A stretch of DNA of 64,000 nucleotides from Methanosarcinaceae archaeon (GCA_016932675.1 JAFGCK010000036.1:1-64000), one strand, 5' to 3'; numbered from the stretch's first letter, positions 23,237-33,601 are shown. Notes: generated by a model not told the origin, from the letters alone. Made by a program: numbers and translations.

Positions 23237-23440
23237 CATCTAATTAGCTCCGGAACCTCCTTTTTCTGATCAGAAAACATTGTATCATATTCAGGATCGT
23301 TCTTACCTGCAATGATTATGTCTCAGGTAGATGGTCTCAAAAATATTCCAGACACGGATTAACACGGATCTTGCCTTTTGACGGTTTAGCTTCTGGTATT
23401 GATATAACAGACTTTAAGCCGAAATTTTAATTATACAACC
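23237..23440. repeat. Dispersed repeat copy A (partial; related to 57694-57983)
   Basis: Aligns by eye to copy B over CATCYAATYAGCTCC...TCATATTCAGGATCGTT...CTCAAAAATATTYCAGACACGGATYAACACGG...TTTGACGGTTTAG..TTCTGG and a trailing CAGACTTTAAGCCGAAATTTTAAT segment. Confidence 0.75.
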
Positions 23441-23647
23441 ACTACATCACACAATATTTAAATAAGATAGAAGAAAAGCATTTTAAGGATAAGGTCATTT
23501 AATAGAACCTGCTAGTTATTCAATAACGCACGTTTACCCGGAGTTGGAACGCTCGTTATCCGGATGGGAAGAAGATCATCCTGCCATTTTTATAGAAAAT
23601 TATTTATGCCGGGGATATCGGACAGCTTGCTCTAAAGGAGGAACACA

Positions 23648-24997
23648 ATGAAAACATACAGGAACTACGATGACCTTCCGAAGATAAAATTGCCACATGG
23701 GCAGGAAGTGTCGATCAGCGACAGTACGATACGCGATGGTGCCCAGATGCCGGGTATTGTTATAAGGACGCCTCAGAAAGTGAAGATATACGAATATCTG
23801 CATAAAATAGGCATTGAAAAGCTGGAGACGTTCGTCTACAACGAAAGGGACAGAAAAGCTATCATTCTTATGCAGGACATGGGATATGAGTTCCCGGAGA
23901 TCACAGGATGGGCACGTGCAAATCCTGCAGATATAGACATGGTTCTGGACGTTGACGGAATTGAGGAGACGGGCATCCTTATGTCAGTGTCCGATCCGCA
24001 TATCTTTGACAAGATGGGACTCCCCAGCCGTGAGGCAGCAGAAGAGAAATACCTCAATGCTCTGCAATATGCAGTGGACCACGGCCTGGGGACAAGGGCG
24101 CATATCGAGGACATGACCCGTGCTGACAACTATGATTTCGTCTTCCCGCTTATAGAGAAGATCATGGACATCGATCCTGATTGTACCATACGCATATGTG
24201 ACACCATCGGTTACGGAGTGCCATTCGTGGGAGTTGATGAACCCTACGGCATACCAACCATTGTCCGGCACCTCAAGGAAAAGCTCAATGTGAAGGACAT
24301 CGAGACCCACTGCCATGATGACTTCGGCCTTGCCGTTCCGAATTCCCTGGCAGGATACTGGTACGGCGCCAACTGGTCGAATGTAACCTTCCTCGGAATA
24401 GGAGAGAGGTCAGGTAACGCGGAAATGGAAAAGCTGCTTCTTTTCCTTAAGAGACGTATAGAAGGATTTGACAAGTACAACCTTGATTGCCTTGTGGAAT
24501 TTGGCAAGTTCATGGAAAAAGAGATCGGCATCCGGATTCCAAGGAACAAGTCCGTTGTCGGTAACAACGTCTTTGCCCACGAGTCGGGCATCCACACCGC
24601 AGGAGTTATCAAGAACCCCTTCACCTACGAACCCTACCCGCCCGAGATCGTCGGCGGAAAGAGGAACTTCCTTGTGGGAGATTCGTCGGGTATCGAGGTC
24701 CTGAGGTTCAAGGTACAGGAAACTCTCAACGAGCTTATGGACGTTAACATAGAGGTGGAGAAGAATGACAAACGTCTTCGTTCCATACAGGCTGACATCC
24801 AGAAACTCTACAACGAGGACAAAAGAGTCTCATGCATTTCCGATGAGGAGCTACTGGGGTATGTCAAGAAATACTTCATGTTCAACCCCATGGTCAGAAA
24901 GGAAATGCACCGCGATGAGGACGGGGACAACAGCGAGGATAGCACGAATGTCCCCACACCCGGGATAAAACCACGTATGCATGATACCATAGATTAA
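23648..24997 (+). CDS. DRE-TIM (HMGL-like) family acyltransferase, probable Re-citrate synthase / homocitrate-synthase homolog
   Basis: 449 aa; SISDSTIRDGAQMPGIV, ETHCHDDFGLAVPNSLAGYWYGA, GIGERSGNAEMEKLL; GGAGGAA RBS; located near isocitrate dehydrogenase. Confidence 0.8.
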   Translation: MKTYRNYDDLPKIKLPHGQEVSISDSTIRDGAQMPGIVIRTPQKVKIYEYLHKIGIEKLETFVYNERDRKAIILMQDMGYEFPEITGWARANPADIDMVLDVDGIEETGILMSVSDPHIFDKMGLPSREAAEEKYLNALQYAVDHGLGTRAHIEDMTRADNYDFVFPLIEKIMDIDPDCTIRICDTIGYGVPFVGVDEPYGIPTIVRHLKEKLNVKDIETHCHDDFGLAVPNSLAGYWYGANWSNVTFLGIGERSGNAEMEKLLLFLKRRIEGFDKYNLDCLVEFGKFMEKEIGIRIPRNKSVVGNNVFAHESGIHTAGVIKNPFTYEPYPPEIVGGKRNFLVGDSSGIEVLRFKVQETLNELMDVNIEVEKNDKRLRSIQADIQKLYNEDKRVSCISDEELLGYVKKYFMFNPMVRKEMHRDEDGDNSEDSTNVPTPGIKPRMHDTID

Positions 24998-25125
24998 TCT
25001 CCTACATGGTCAAATTTCAAACAGCCTGCTGAAAAAACCTTGCAGGCTGTTATGGCAGAAATTTCCGCCATGATCTATTTTTTATTTCAGGATGTGATGA
25101 TGAAAATAAGATTCTAAAATAAGAT

Positions 25126-25323
25126 TCAGCTTTCGATGTCCTCGGAAACCTCCACCTCTACGATATCTGCTACCGGAGCATTCTTTTTTACCGATTCTAT
25201 TCCGTTCATACATCCCGCTTTACTTGCATAGGCCTGGCCAGAAGCAATAATTTCCCCGTTTGAGGCCTTTAACCTGAACCTGTATTTTCCGCTTTTATCC
25301 ATGAATACTTCGAACTTTGACAT
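25126..25323 (-). CDS. YegP/DUF1508 family protein
   Basis: 65 aa; FEVFMDKSGKYRFRLKASNGEIIASGQAYASKAGCMNGIESVKKNA. Confidence 0.9.
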   Translation of the reverse strand: MSKFEVFMDKSGKYRFRLKASNGEIIASGQAYASKAGCMNGIESVKKNAPVADIVEVEVSEDIES

Positions 25324-25532
25324 ATTACAATCTCTCCTTACATAGTAAACAGGGGAAGCATACTCAGGTATACTTCCAATACAAGTATGAAGAGCTATCT
25401 ATTAAAAAGTTTGGGAATGCATATCAATAATCTATGGAACAGAGTTCCTGGAACATATCACAGGATATGTAAAGAAATTTTATATGAGAAACGGATTTGA
25501 AGAAAAAAGAAGAAAAGATCCTAAGATGAAGA

Positions 25533-26561
25533 TCACTTCATCTCAGCTTCTGCGTACTTTGCGATCGCGTCGGTCATCTCACTCATCTTTGCGCTGCCGC
25601 CAAGGTCATAGGTGACATACCTGCCTTCTGCGATGACCTTCCCGGTTGCCGCGAAGATAGCCTTTGACTGCTCGCTCTCGCCAAGGTAATCAAGCATCCA
25701 TGCACCCGCGAGGATGGTTGCCACAGGGTTCACCTTGTCCATTCCTGCATACTTTGGTGCTGAGCCGTGCGCAGGCTCGAACATTGCATAGTTGTCGCCG
25801 ATGTTAGCGGAGTATATGAGTCCGATACTGCCTACCAGGGCGGAGCATTCCTCGCTTATGACATCCATGAACAGGTTGGTTGAAAGCAGGATCTTGTTGT
25901 TGAAGAGCTGCGGGTTCTTGATGAGCTGCTGGGCGATGTTGTCAATGTGGTATTCCCAGACCTCAATGCCATCGTAGTCCTCTCCGGCCTTCTCGACCTC
26001 TTCAAGGAAGAGTCCGCAGGTCCTTCTCAGGATGTTGCTCTTGTGGATAGCGACAACTGCATTGTAATCCCGCCTCTTTGCTTCCTCGAAGGCATACTTT
26101 GCTACCTTTGCACTGGATGTGCGTGTGATCTTCCTGATAGCGATGGATACATCGTCTGTCAGTTTTATCTCCTCACCAACATACAGGCCTTCTGTTCCTT
26201 CCCTGACACATACAAAGTCCACGTCCCCCAGTGGCCTTTCGGTGTTCGGGAATGTCTTTACAGGCCTGACATTGGCATAGAGATTGAACTTCTGCCTGAT
26301 GGAGACAGCCACACTCCTTGGTGCGCCGACAACCCCGGGTGTTGTGGTCGGGCCCTTGTAGCACGCATCCGAGCTGCCAAGCAGGTCCCATGTCTCTTCA
26401 GGGATCAGCGAATCGCCACCATTCTTTTCCCACCAGGTCGCCCCTGCATCACATGTGATGAACTCGACATCGCTGTTTGCAGCATTTGCCACCTTCAGCA
26501 TTGCTTCAACAAGGTCGGGGCCAACTCCATCGCCTTTAATAACCGCTGCTGTTTTACTCAT
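25533..26561 (-). CDS. Isocitrate dehydrogenase (isocitrate/isopropylmalate dehydrogenase family)
   Basis: Start at MSKTAAVIKGDGVGPDLVEAML; TEGLYVGEE, AIHKSNILRRTCGLF, FEPAHGSAPKYAGMDKVNPVATILAGAWMLDYLGE. Confidence 0.85.
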   Translation of the reverse strand: MSKTAAVIKGDGVGPDLVEAMLKVANAANSDVEFITCDAGATWWEKNGGDSLIPEETWDLLGSSDACYKGPTTTPGVVGAPRSVAVSIRQKFNLYANVRPVKTFPNTERPLGDVDFVCVREGTEGLYVGEEIKLTDDVSIAIRKITRTSSAKVAKYAFEEAKRRDYNAVVAIHKSNILRRTCGLFLEEVEKAGEDYDGIEVWEYHIDNIAQQLIKNPQLFNNKILLSTNLFMDVISEECSALVGSIGLIYSANIGDNYAMFEPAHGSAPKYAGMDKVNPVATILAGAWMLDYLGESEQSKAIFAATGKVIAEGRYVTYDLGGSAKMSEMTDAIAKYAEAEMK

Positions 26562-26901
26562 GTTTTCACTTTCCAATAATATCTATAATCATAAAAAGCA
26601 AATTGCCCTACTAACGACTACATCATATATATGTCATACCCAACCAGAAAACAGATAATAAAAATAGAGAAGGAAACAGGATCATACTCCGCAGAACTTA
26701 TATTGCCGGTTCCAGAGCATTGGTGCACCCTTTAAGAAAATCATTTCCGTTCAACCGAAATAAAAAATTATATTTGTTCATTCAACACATCGTTTTTCCA
26801 ATGTACGCATTTATATACAAGCGCAAATATACTAGGTTTGTGTATTTTTTGCACGCATTACCCGGGAAGCTTTGAACTATGAATCTTATAAGGGACACAC
26901 A

Positions 26902-28950
26902 ATGGACAATGATATAGTTTCACATAGTGATCTGCTTGAAGGGTCAATGTCCTATTGCCCTTCCATTATCTTTTTGTTGAAAGCAGAAGGAGGACTGCCT
27001 GTTGAATATGTTTCTGAGAATGTTTCACGGATTGGTTATTCTGCAGACGATTTCCTGTCAAAGAAGCTTACTTTTGAAAAAATAGTCTGTCCGGAAGACC
27101 TTGAAAGGTTTTCTTCGGAACTTAGAACGTATTCAGAGAAGGGGATAAGCAATCATTCACAGGAATATCGCATTCTCACCGCTGATGGGGATATCAGGTG
27201 GATGGACGGTAGAACGGTCGCGAAGCGAAATGCCCATGGAGACATTACTCATTATCAAGTTGTCATTCTGGACATTACTCACAGGAAACGGATTGAGAAA
27301 CGGTTGAGTGACTCTGAGCAAAGGTATCATTCAATGGTAGAGAAGATCAATGATGGAATGGTGGTTGTTCAGGATGGAATAATTGTATTTGTGAACTCCC
27401 AGTTTGCCGGAATACTGGGATACACAGTTGAAGAAGCGATTGGCATGTCATACCTTGATATGCTCTCTCCATCCTGCCTTGAACTTGTTCGTAGCAGGCA
27501 CAACAAAAGGCTGGAAAATGATGCGACATGTCCTACCAGATATGAACTAACTTTGCTGACAAAGCAGGGTGCTGAAGTATCTGCTGAAATAAATGCTTCC
27601 TATATTGAACATGAGGGCAAGCCTGCTATTATCGGCATATTGAGAGATATCTCCCTGAGAAAAAGAAACGAAGACAGGATAAAACGCAGCCTTGAGATCC
27701 AACAGACATTGACCTTTGTTTCATCTACGCTTCTAACATCCCCGGATCTTGATAAAGCGATTAACATATCTCTTTCCCATATCGGCAATTTGTGCGACGC
27801 ATGTCGGGCATATGTATTTTTATTTGGTGAAAATGACGGGTGCATGTCAAATACCCATGAATGGTGTGCCGATGGTGTGGGGCCACAAAAGGATAATCTG
27901 CAGGAAATACCAGTGGATACATTTCCATGGTGGATGCAAAAACTTTCTAACGGAGAAATGATCCATATTACAAGTGTCAGGGATATGCCTCCAGAGGCAT
28001 CTGCAGAAAAAGAGCTCCTTGAGATGCAGGATATCAGTTCTTTACTTGTAATTCCTCTATTTATTGATAAAAGAACGTGTGGTTTCATTGGCCTTGATAA
28101 CGTCAAAAGTACCGGTTCATGGAGTCAGGATGATATGGCGATCCTTGGCACGGTATCCCATTTATTGTCCAGTTCCATCGAGAATGAAAGAAAGAAGGTC
28201 CAGATCGATAAAAATACTCGCAAACTATCGGAAACAAACATGGAGCTTCAGAGAAGTGTTAAGGTAAAGGATGCATTCTTAGCTAACATGAGTCATGAAC
28301 TGAGAACACCTCTAAACTCAATAATAGGTTATTCCGATATGCTTCTATCCGGGATCGCAGGAGAGATCAACGAAAAACAATGCCGTTACCTGAACCATAT
28401 ATCCAGTTCCGGCAAGCACCTGCTTGAGATCATCAATGATATTCTTGACATATCAAAGGTAGAATCAGGAAAAATGGAACTTCTCTATGAGACGATACAT
28501 GTTTCATACATTATTGAATCCGTAATTAATATCGTTTCTCCTATGGCAGATAGAAAACAAATAGACCTAATTTTCAACAACAAAATTGATGGAATGCTGA
28601 TAGAAGCTGATCCTGTTCGTTTTAAGCAGATAATTTCCAATCTTCTTATCAATGCTATTAAATTTACAGACGAAAGAGGCGAAGTATCTATTGATGTGAA
28701 AAAGGAAAGGGACCTTCTCAATGTGTCGATAGGAGACTCAGGTATTGGCATCGCCCCTGAGGATAAGGATAAACTGTTCCAGCCATTCCAGCAACTGGAT
28801 TCATCATACGCCCGCAAGTACGAGGGCACAGGTCTTGGCCTTGCACTTGTCAAGGACCTTGTGGAGCTGCACGGTGGGAACATATGGGTTGAAAGTGAAC
28901 CGTGCAAAGGAAGTATCTTCAGTTTCACTATCCCCCTATGCAGGAAGTAA
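26902..28950 (+). CDS. PAS/PAC-PAS-GAF sensor histidine kinase
   Basis: Two PAS-like segments (ending DITHRKRIEKRL / DISLRKRNEDRI), GAF region, H-box FLANMSHELRTPLNSIIGYSDML, N/G boxes NLLINAIKFT, DSGIGIAPEDKDKLFQPF, GTGLGLALVKDLVELHGG. Confidence 0.95.
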   Translation: MDNDIVSHSDLLEGSMSYCPSIIFLLKAEGGLPVEYVSENVSRIGYSADDFLSKKLTFEKIVCPEDLERFSSELRTYSEKGISNHSQEYRILTADGDIRWMDGRTVAKRNAHGDITHYQVVILDITHRKRIEKRLSDSEQRYHSMVEKINDGMVVVQDGIIVFVNSQFAGILGYTVEEAIGMSYLDMLSPSCLELVRSRHNKRLENDATCPTRYELTLLTKQGAEVSAEINASYIEHEGKPAIIGILRDISLRKRNEDRIKRSLEIQQTLTFVSSTLLTSPDLDKAINISLSHIGNLCDACRAYVFLFGENDGCMSNTHEWCADGVGPQKDNLQEIPVDTFPWWMQKLSNGEMIHITSVRDMPPEASAEKELLEMQDISSLLVIPLFIDKRTCGFIGLDNVKSTGSWSQDDMAILGTVSHLLSSSIENERKKVQIDKNTRKLSETNMELQRSVKVKDAFLANMSHELRTPLNSIIGYSDMLLSGIAGEINEKQCRYLNHISSSGKHLLEIINDILDISKVESGKMELLYETIHVSYIIESVINIVSPMADRKQIDLIFNNKIDGMLIEADPVRFKQIISNLLINAIKFTDERGEVSIDVKKERDLLNVSIGDSGIGIAPEDKDKLFQPFQQLDSSYARKYEGTGLGLALVKDLVELHGGNIWVESEPCKGSIFSFTIPLCRK

Positions 28951-29049
28951 AACATTCAGTATCTCAAAATGTACATCATGTTGAAGGTTCCTACGTAGTA
29001 TTGTGCAGATACCGTTCTGTTTTAGACAAATGATAACGTATATGCCAAT

Positions 29050-29892
29050 ATGACACATAATTTCCCAATCACAGACGAACATATGCACATTGACCCCCGT
29101 GGCAAGGGACTAAAAGCGGTCAAGGAATTCCAGAATGCCGGAGGAACGCACATATTCCTGGTCATGAAGCCAAGCTGGACCCTTGGAATAAAGGTCACAA
29201 GACCTGAAGACCACATAGCTGTCTTTGAAGAGACCGTTGACATGTCAAGGCAGATCAACGAAACAGGCATCACATCCTTCCCTGTGCTTGGAGTCCATCC
29301 TGCAGAGATCACAAAACTCATCGAGTACATGGATATTGAAAAGGCCGTAGAGACCATGAAGGGAGGCCTGGAGATAGCTGCAGGCTATGTGGAAAAGGGA
29401 CTGGCCGTGGGACTTAAGAGCGGCAGGCCGCACTATCCTGTAAGTCCTGAGGTATGGGATGCCTCCAACGACGTCATGGAATATGCCTTCACCCTGGCTG
29501 CAGACCTTGACTGTGCCGTCCAGCTGCATACCGAAAGCGTGGGTGAGCCTGAGCTGACCGACATAACAGAGCGTGCAAAGAAGACCGGCATCAGACTGCA
29601 CAGGGTGGTCAAGCACTATGCTCCACCCCTGGTTGACGTCTGTGAGAGGCTGGGCATATTCCCGGGAGTGCTTGCAGGCAAGGGGACCATCGAGGAGGCA
29701 CTGGAACAGGGAACGCGTTTCATGATGGAGACCGATTACATCGACGACCCGGAAAGACCTGGCGCGGTACTCGGACCAAAGACCATACCGAAAAGGACCC
29801 TGAAGCTTGTAGAAAAATACGGGGAAGAGCCATTCTGGAAGGTCCATAAGGAAAACCCTGAGAAGGTCTATAGCGTGGACATCGAGATATAG
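29050..29892 (+). CDS. TatD-related metal-dependent hydrolase
   Basis: 280 aa; ITDEHMHIDPRG, FPVLGVHPAEI, QLHTES, ETDYIDDPERPGAVLGPKTIPKR. Confidence 0.85.
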   Translation: MTHNFPITDEHMHIDPRGKGLKAVKEFQNAGGTHIFLVMKPSWTLGIKVTRPEDHIAVFEETVDMSRQINETGITSFPVLGVHPAEITKLIEYMDIEKAVETMKGGLEIAAGYVEKGLAVGLKSGRPHYPVSPEVWDASNDVMEYAFTLAADLDCAVQLHTESVGEPELTDITERAKKTGIRLHRVVKHYAPPLVDVCERLGIFPGVLAGKGTIEEALEQGTRFMMETDYIDDPERPGAVLGPKTIPKRTLKLVEKYGEEPFWKVHKENPEKVYSVDIEI

Positions 29893-29926
29893 GGTCCGTT
29901 CCTGATACCCAATGAGCGGAAAGGGA

Positions 29927-31246
29927 TCACCTGACCAGCAGGACATATACATCCATCACATTTGTGCCTGTGGGACCGGTAATCAACAGGTCCCCTGTTT
30001 CCCTGAAGAAATTGTATGAATCGTTCTGTCCGAGCATTGCCCTTGCGTCCAGATGCAGATTCCTTCCTTTCTCTATCGTGTAACCATCCGCAAAGGCTCC
30101 GGCCGCATCCGTGGGACCGTCGTTACCGTCGGTGGCCATGGGCACAAAAAGGATATCTTCCAGGCCATGTGCTTCAATTGCAAAAGAAAGTGCCATTTCC
30201 TGGCACCTGCCGCCCTTGCCTTTCCCCATGACCTTTACAGTTGTTTCCCCGCCGGCGAGGATACATGCCGGGAGAGTCAACGGCCTGGACATTTTCCTTT
30301 CCTCCCTGGCTATCGATGCAAGGACCCTGGCAACTTCCCTGGCCTCACCTACCAGTGAAGAGGTCAGAAGGAGAGTATTGTATCCAAGTTCAACTGCCTT
30401 TTTCTCCGCTTCAATAAGGGCAAGGGAATTGTTGCCAACCAGGAAATGGTGACATCTTCCAAAGACGGGATCGTCATGCTTGGGAGTGTCCTCCACCACT
30501 CCCTCGAGCCCGTTCTCCAGCAAACCCTGTACCGCAGGGGGCAGGTTCAGGTTGTATCGTGTTACAATTTCCTGGAAATCCTCGAACGTGGATGTGTCGG
30601 GAACCGTGGGGCCTGATGCGATCACATCAAGAGGATCACCCACGACATCCGAAAGTATAAGGCTGATGGATTCCGATGGGTAAGCCATCTTTGCCAGGCC
30701 TCCGCCCTTTACTGCGGAAAGATGTTTCCTTATAGTGTTGATCTCATCTATGCTTGCACCGATACGTATCAGCCTGTCGGTCAGGTTAACCATATCCTGC
30801 AGGGAAATGCCCTTTCGGGGCAACGTCAGCAATGCAGAACCCCCGCCGGAGATGAGGAAGAATATAAGATCTTTAGGACCGGTTCTCCCGAGGAAGCTGC
30901 TGATCTGCTTTGCTGCGATCACACCATTCTCATCCGGGATGGGGTGACCTGCTTCCATTAACTTAACGATCGTCAGAGGGCCGGCAAACCCATATTTTGT
31001 GATGGCACAGCCCTCTGAAAGTTTATCGCCCAGTATTTCCTCGATGGCACGCGACATGGCAACTGAAGCCTTTCCAAAGGCTACCAGATAGATGTTTTGA
31101 TAGGAAGCAAGATCGAATGACATCCCCCCTATATATAAACTGTCATGTTCTTTCCGGACAGCCCTGTGAACACAGGAGTAGGGGTCCACCCCGCAAATTG
31201 CGTGGGACACAATCTTTCTAGCATCGCAATTCAGATCTTCTGACAT
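29927..31246 (-). CDS. Glycerate 2-kinase (MOFRL family)
   Basis: 439 aa; LISGGGSALLTLPRKGISLQDMVNLTDRLIRIGASIDEINTIRKHLSAVKGGGLAKMAYP; LAGGETTVKVMGKGKGGRCQEMALSFA; ATDGNDGPTDAAGAFADG. Confidence 0.95.
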   Translation of the reverse strand: MSEDLNCDARKIVSHAICGVDPYSCVHRAVRKEHDSLYIGGMSFDLASYQNIYLVAFGKASVAMSRAIEEILGDKLSEGCAITKYGFAGPLTIVKLMEAGHPIPDENGVIAAKQISSFLGRTGPKDLIFFLISGGGSALLTLPRKGISLQDMVNLTDRLIRIGASIDEINTIRKHLSAVKGGGLAKMAYPSESISLILSDVVGDPLDVIASGPTVPDTSTFEDFQEIVTRYNLNLPPAVQGLLENGLEGVVEDTPKHDDPVFGRCHHFLVGNNSLALIEAEKKAVELGYNTLLLTSSLVGEAREVARVLASIAREERKMSRPLTLPACILAGGETTVKVMGKGKGGRCQEMALSFAIEAHGLEDILFVPMATDGNDGPTDAAGAFADGYTIEKGRNLHLDARAMLGQNDSYNFFRETGDLLITGPTGTNVMDVYVLLVR

Positions 31247-31286
31247 ATGTAGCCTCCTCTGAGCAGATCAGGTCAGAATGCAAAGT

Positions 31287-31880
31287 TCAGGCTCTCCCAT
31301 ATCTGCCGGCTATCTCTCCCACGGAGAGAACGTGGCCCCTCATAGCCTCTTCCAGCTCATCGACCTTTGACCCGCTTTCAAGTTCAAGTACGGCATCCAG
31401 GGCGAAAACCTTGAAAACATACCTGTGTGTTCCCGAAGGAGGGCAGGGGCCCACATAAGAGGATTTGCCATAGCTGTTCCTTCCCACGACCCCTGGAACA
31501 CTGTCCTCATCTATTTCCGACACATGCATGATGTTCCACACGGCCCAATGAACGAAATTACCTGAAGGGGCATCCGGATCTGTCACTATAAGTACCATAC
31601 TTTGCGTTCCATTCGGCACGTTCTGAAGATCAAGGGGAGGGTTAACATCCTGCCCGTCGCATGTATACTTTGCCGGGATCCTGTCCCCATCTTCAAAAGC
31701 ACTACTTGTGACCATAAGGTCACCTACTATGGAACCATTGGCCTTCATATCTCTATCCAACCCTGAGACCTGATCATGCTGATCTTCCTGTGATACATCC
31801 CTGGTATCCGCGACACACCCTGCAGCAAGGGCCACACAGGCCAGTATCATGAAAGGCATTACACTGATGTGACGACCCAC
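31287..31880 (-). CDS. YbhB/YbcL family (Raf kinase inhibitor/PEBP-like) lipoprotein
   Basis: N-terminal signal with AAGC lipobox; SSAFEDGDRIPAKYTCDGQDVNPPLDLQNVP; VLIVTDPDAPSGNFVHWAVWNI; GTHRYVFKVFALD. Confidence 0.93.
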   Translation of the reverse strand: MGRHISVMPFMILACVALAAGCVADTRDVSQEDQHDQVSGLDRDMKANGSIVGDLMVTSSAFEDGDRIPAKYTCDGQDVNPPLDLQNVPNGTQSMVLIVTDPDAPSGNFVHWAVWNIMHVSEIDEDSVPGVVGRNSYGKSSYVGPCPPSGTHRYVFKVFALDAVLELESGSKVDELEEAMRGHVLSVGEIAGRYGRA

Positions 31881-32070
31881 CCTGTGTCACCGCTCCCTTC
31901 CAGGATAATAGCTATAACTACCTCATCCCCTATTATAGATGGGTATGCCGTCTATTTATTGCTTTGTGCAACGGACAGAACAGCAGGTAAAAACACACGG
32001 TGAGCCCTTAAAAGATCCCTGCAACGACTTGCTGCACTTCTTCTTCAGTACGCTGCACCTCTCAGGGAGC

Positions 32071-32298
32071 TTATTGTTCCCCTTCCGGAATGATTATCCA
32101 TGCAATGATATAAGCTACAACACCTGCTCCAAAACTGAATATTGTAATTGCTGCCCACAGCAACCTGATCATAACCGGATCGATGTTGAGGTATTCACCA
32201 ATGCCACCGCACACACCCGCGATCATCCTGTTGTCCTTTGCTCGTCTCAATTCTTTTCCCATATTCGCACTATCCATAGTTGATCCTGACTGGATCAA
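32071..32298 (-). CDS. PspC domain membrane protein
   Basis: KELRRAKDNRMIAGVCGGIGEYLNIDPVMIRLLWAAITIFSFGAGVVAYIIAWIIIPE. Confidence 0.93.
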   Translation of the reverse strand: MIQSGSTMDSANMGKELRRAKDNRMIAGVCGGIGEYLNIDPVMIRLLWAAITIFSFGAGVVAYIIAWIIIPEGEQ

Positions 32299-32445
32299 TA
32301 TACACTAGTATTTTTGCAAAAATACACATATAAACCTACCTGATGAAAAAAAGTAAACTGTAGAGGGATATGGCATGGATCTGTATCATATGCTGCTTAT
32401 ATGATAGAACAATGCGGCTCCGTGGCCCGGAGTAAAAAAGAGGTA

Positions 32446-32826
32446 TTACAACTGGCAAAGTTTGCAATTCGAGTTCTTGCATTCTTCATTCTCGAACTTC
32501 CACCTAAGGCCCCATTTCTTTATATCCTGGATGACCCTGATGAAATCCTCGCCGCTTTCGCTCAAAGAGTATTCGCTTTTGATAGGAACTGCGGAATCAT
32601 CCACCCTTTTTACAATGAACCCTTCTTCTTCAAGTTCCTTCAGCCTTGCAGAGAGGGTTTTTGGTGTCACATCCTGCAATTTATTCTTCAATTCATTAAA
32701 ACGCTTTTGTTTATTCTCACCCTTGTAGAGTTCAAGCAGGATACACAGAGACCACTTTTTGCCGATGATGTCCACAGTTTTGTAGATAGTGCAATCTTTC
32801 ATGATATCCAATTGGAAACCATTCAA
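32446..32826 (-). CDS. HxlR family transcriptional regulator
   Basis: CTIYKTVDIIGKKWSLCILLELYKGENKQKRFNELKNKLQDVTPKTLSARLKELEEEGFI; divergent from the siroheme reductase gene. Confidence 0.93.
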   Translation of the reverse strand: MNGFQLDIMKDCTIYKTVDIIGKKWSLCILLELYKGENKQKRFNELKNKLQDVTPKTLSARLKELEEEGFIVKRVDDSAVPIKSEYSLSESGEDFIRVIQDIKKWGLRWKFENEECKNSNCKLCQL

Positions 32827-32896
32827 TATATAAGATACTATCCATAATATACCAGGGTCCAGTGAATTATAATTAAATTCAAGGAAGGAAAATTAA

Positions 32897-33556
32897 ATGG
32901 CAAAAGATCTACTTGAAAAGGGAGCGATCCTTCAGAGAGACAAGGAAACATATGCAATTGCACCGCATCTTCCGGGGGGAATTGCTTCAGCAAAGCAGTT
33001 GAGAAAGATCGCAGACGTTGCTGAGAAGTATGGAGCTGCAACATTAAAGGTAACTTCATCCCAGAGGATTGCCATCGTAGGCCTGAAGGAAGAGGACATC
33101 GATAATGCCTGGGAGGACCTTGGGATAAAGCCTGGCGCTGCCATTGGGCTTTGTGTGAGGAGTATCAAGATCTGCCCGGGCTCCACGTTCTGTAAGCGCG
33201 GACAGCAGGATTCTGTCAGCCTGGGACTCAAACTCGACGAGAGATACCACGGAATGGAACTTCCATGCAAGTTCAAGATGGCTGTTTCAGGTTGCATGAA
33301 CTCATGCTCTGAACCTGCTATCAAGGATATAGGTATCATGGGCACACCAAAAGGATTCACTGTCATGGTTGGAGGAAATGCGGCGATCAAGCCAAGACTT
33401 GCCGATGTTATCGCAGATGATCTGACAGAGGATGAGGTCCTTGAGCTTGTAGATAAGATCATCAGTTTCACCAAGGCCAATGGTTCAAAACACCGTCTTG
33501 GAAGGGTCATCGACGAGATGGGGCTTGACAGGTTCAAGGAAGAGATCGGACTGTAA
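32897..33556 (+). CDS. Small nitrite/sulfite reductase-like siroheme-[4Fe-4S] protein
   Basis: 219 aa; LRKIADVAEKYGAATLKVTSSQRIAIVGLKEEDI; CPGSTFCKRGQQDS; KMAVSGCMNSCSEPAIKDIGIMG siroheme/FeS Cys motifs. Confidence 0.92.
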   Translation: MAKDLLEKGAILQRDKETYAIAPHLPGGIASAKQLRKIADVAEKYGAATLKVTSSQRIAIVGLKEEDIDNAWEDLGIKPGAAIGLCVRSIKICPGSTFCKRGQQDSVSLGLKLDERYHGMELPCKFKMAVSGCMNSCSEPAIKDIGIMGTPKGFTVMVGGNAAIKPRLADVIADDLTEDEVLELVDKIISFTKANGSKHRLGRVIDEMGLDRFKEEIGL

Positions 33557-33601
33557 GAATAATAGATTTTTTGGAGTCGGAGGTTCCTCTATTTTTCTTA
33601 A

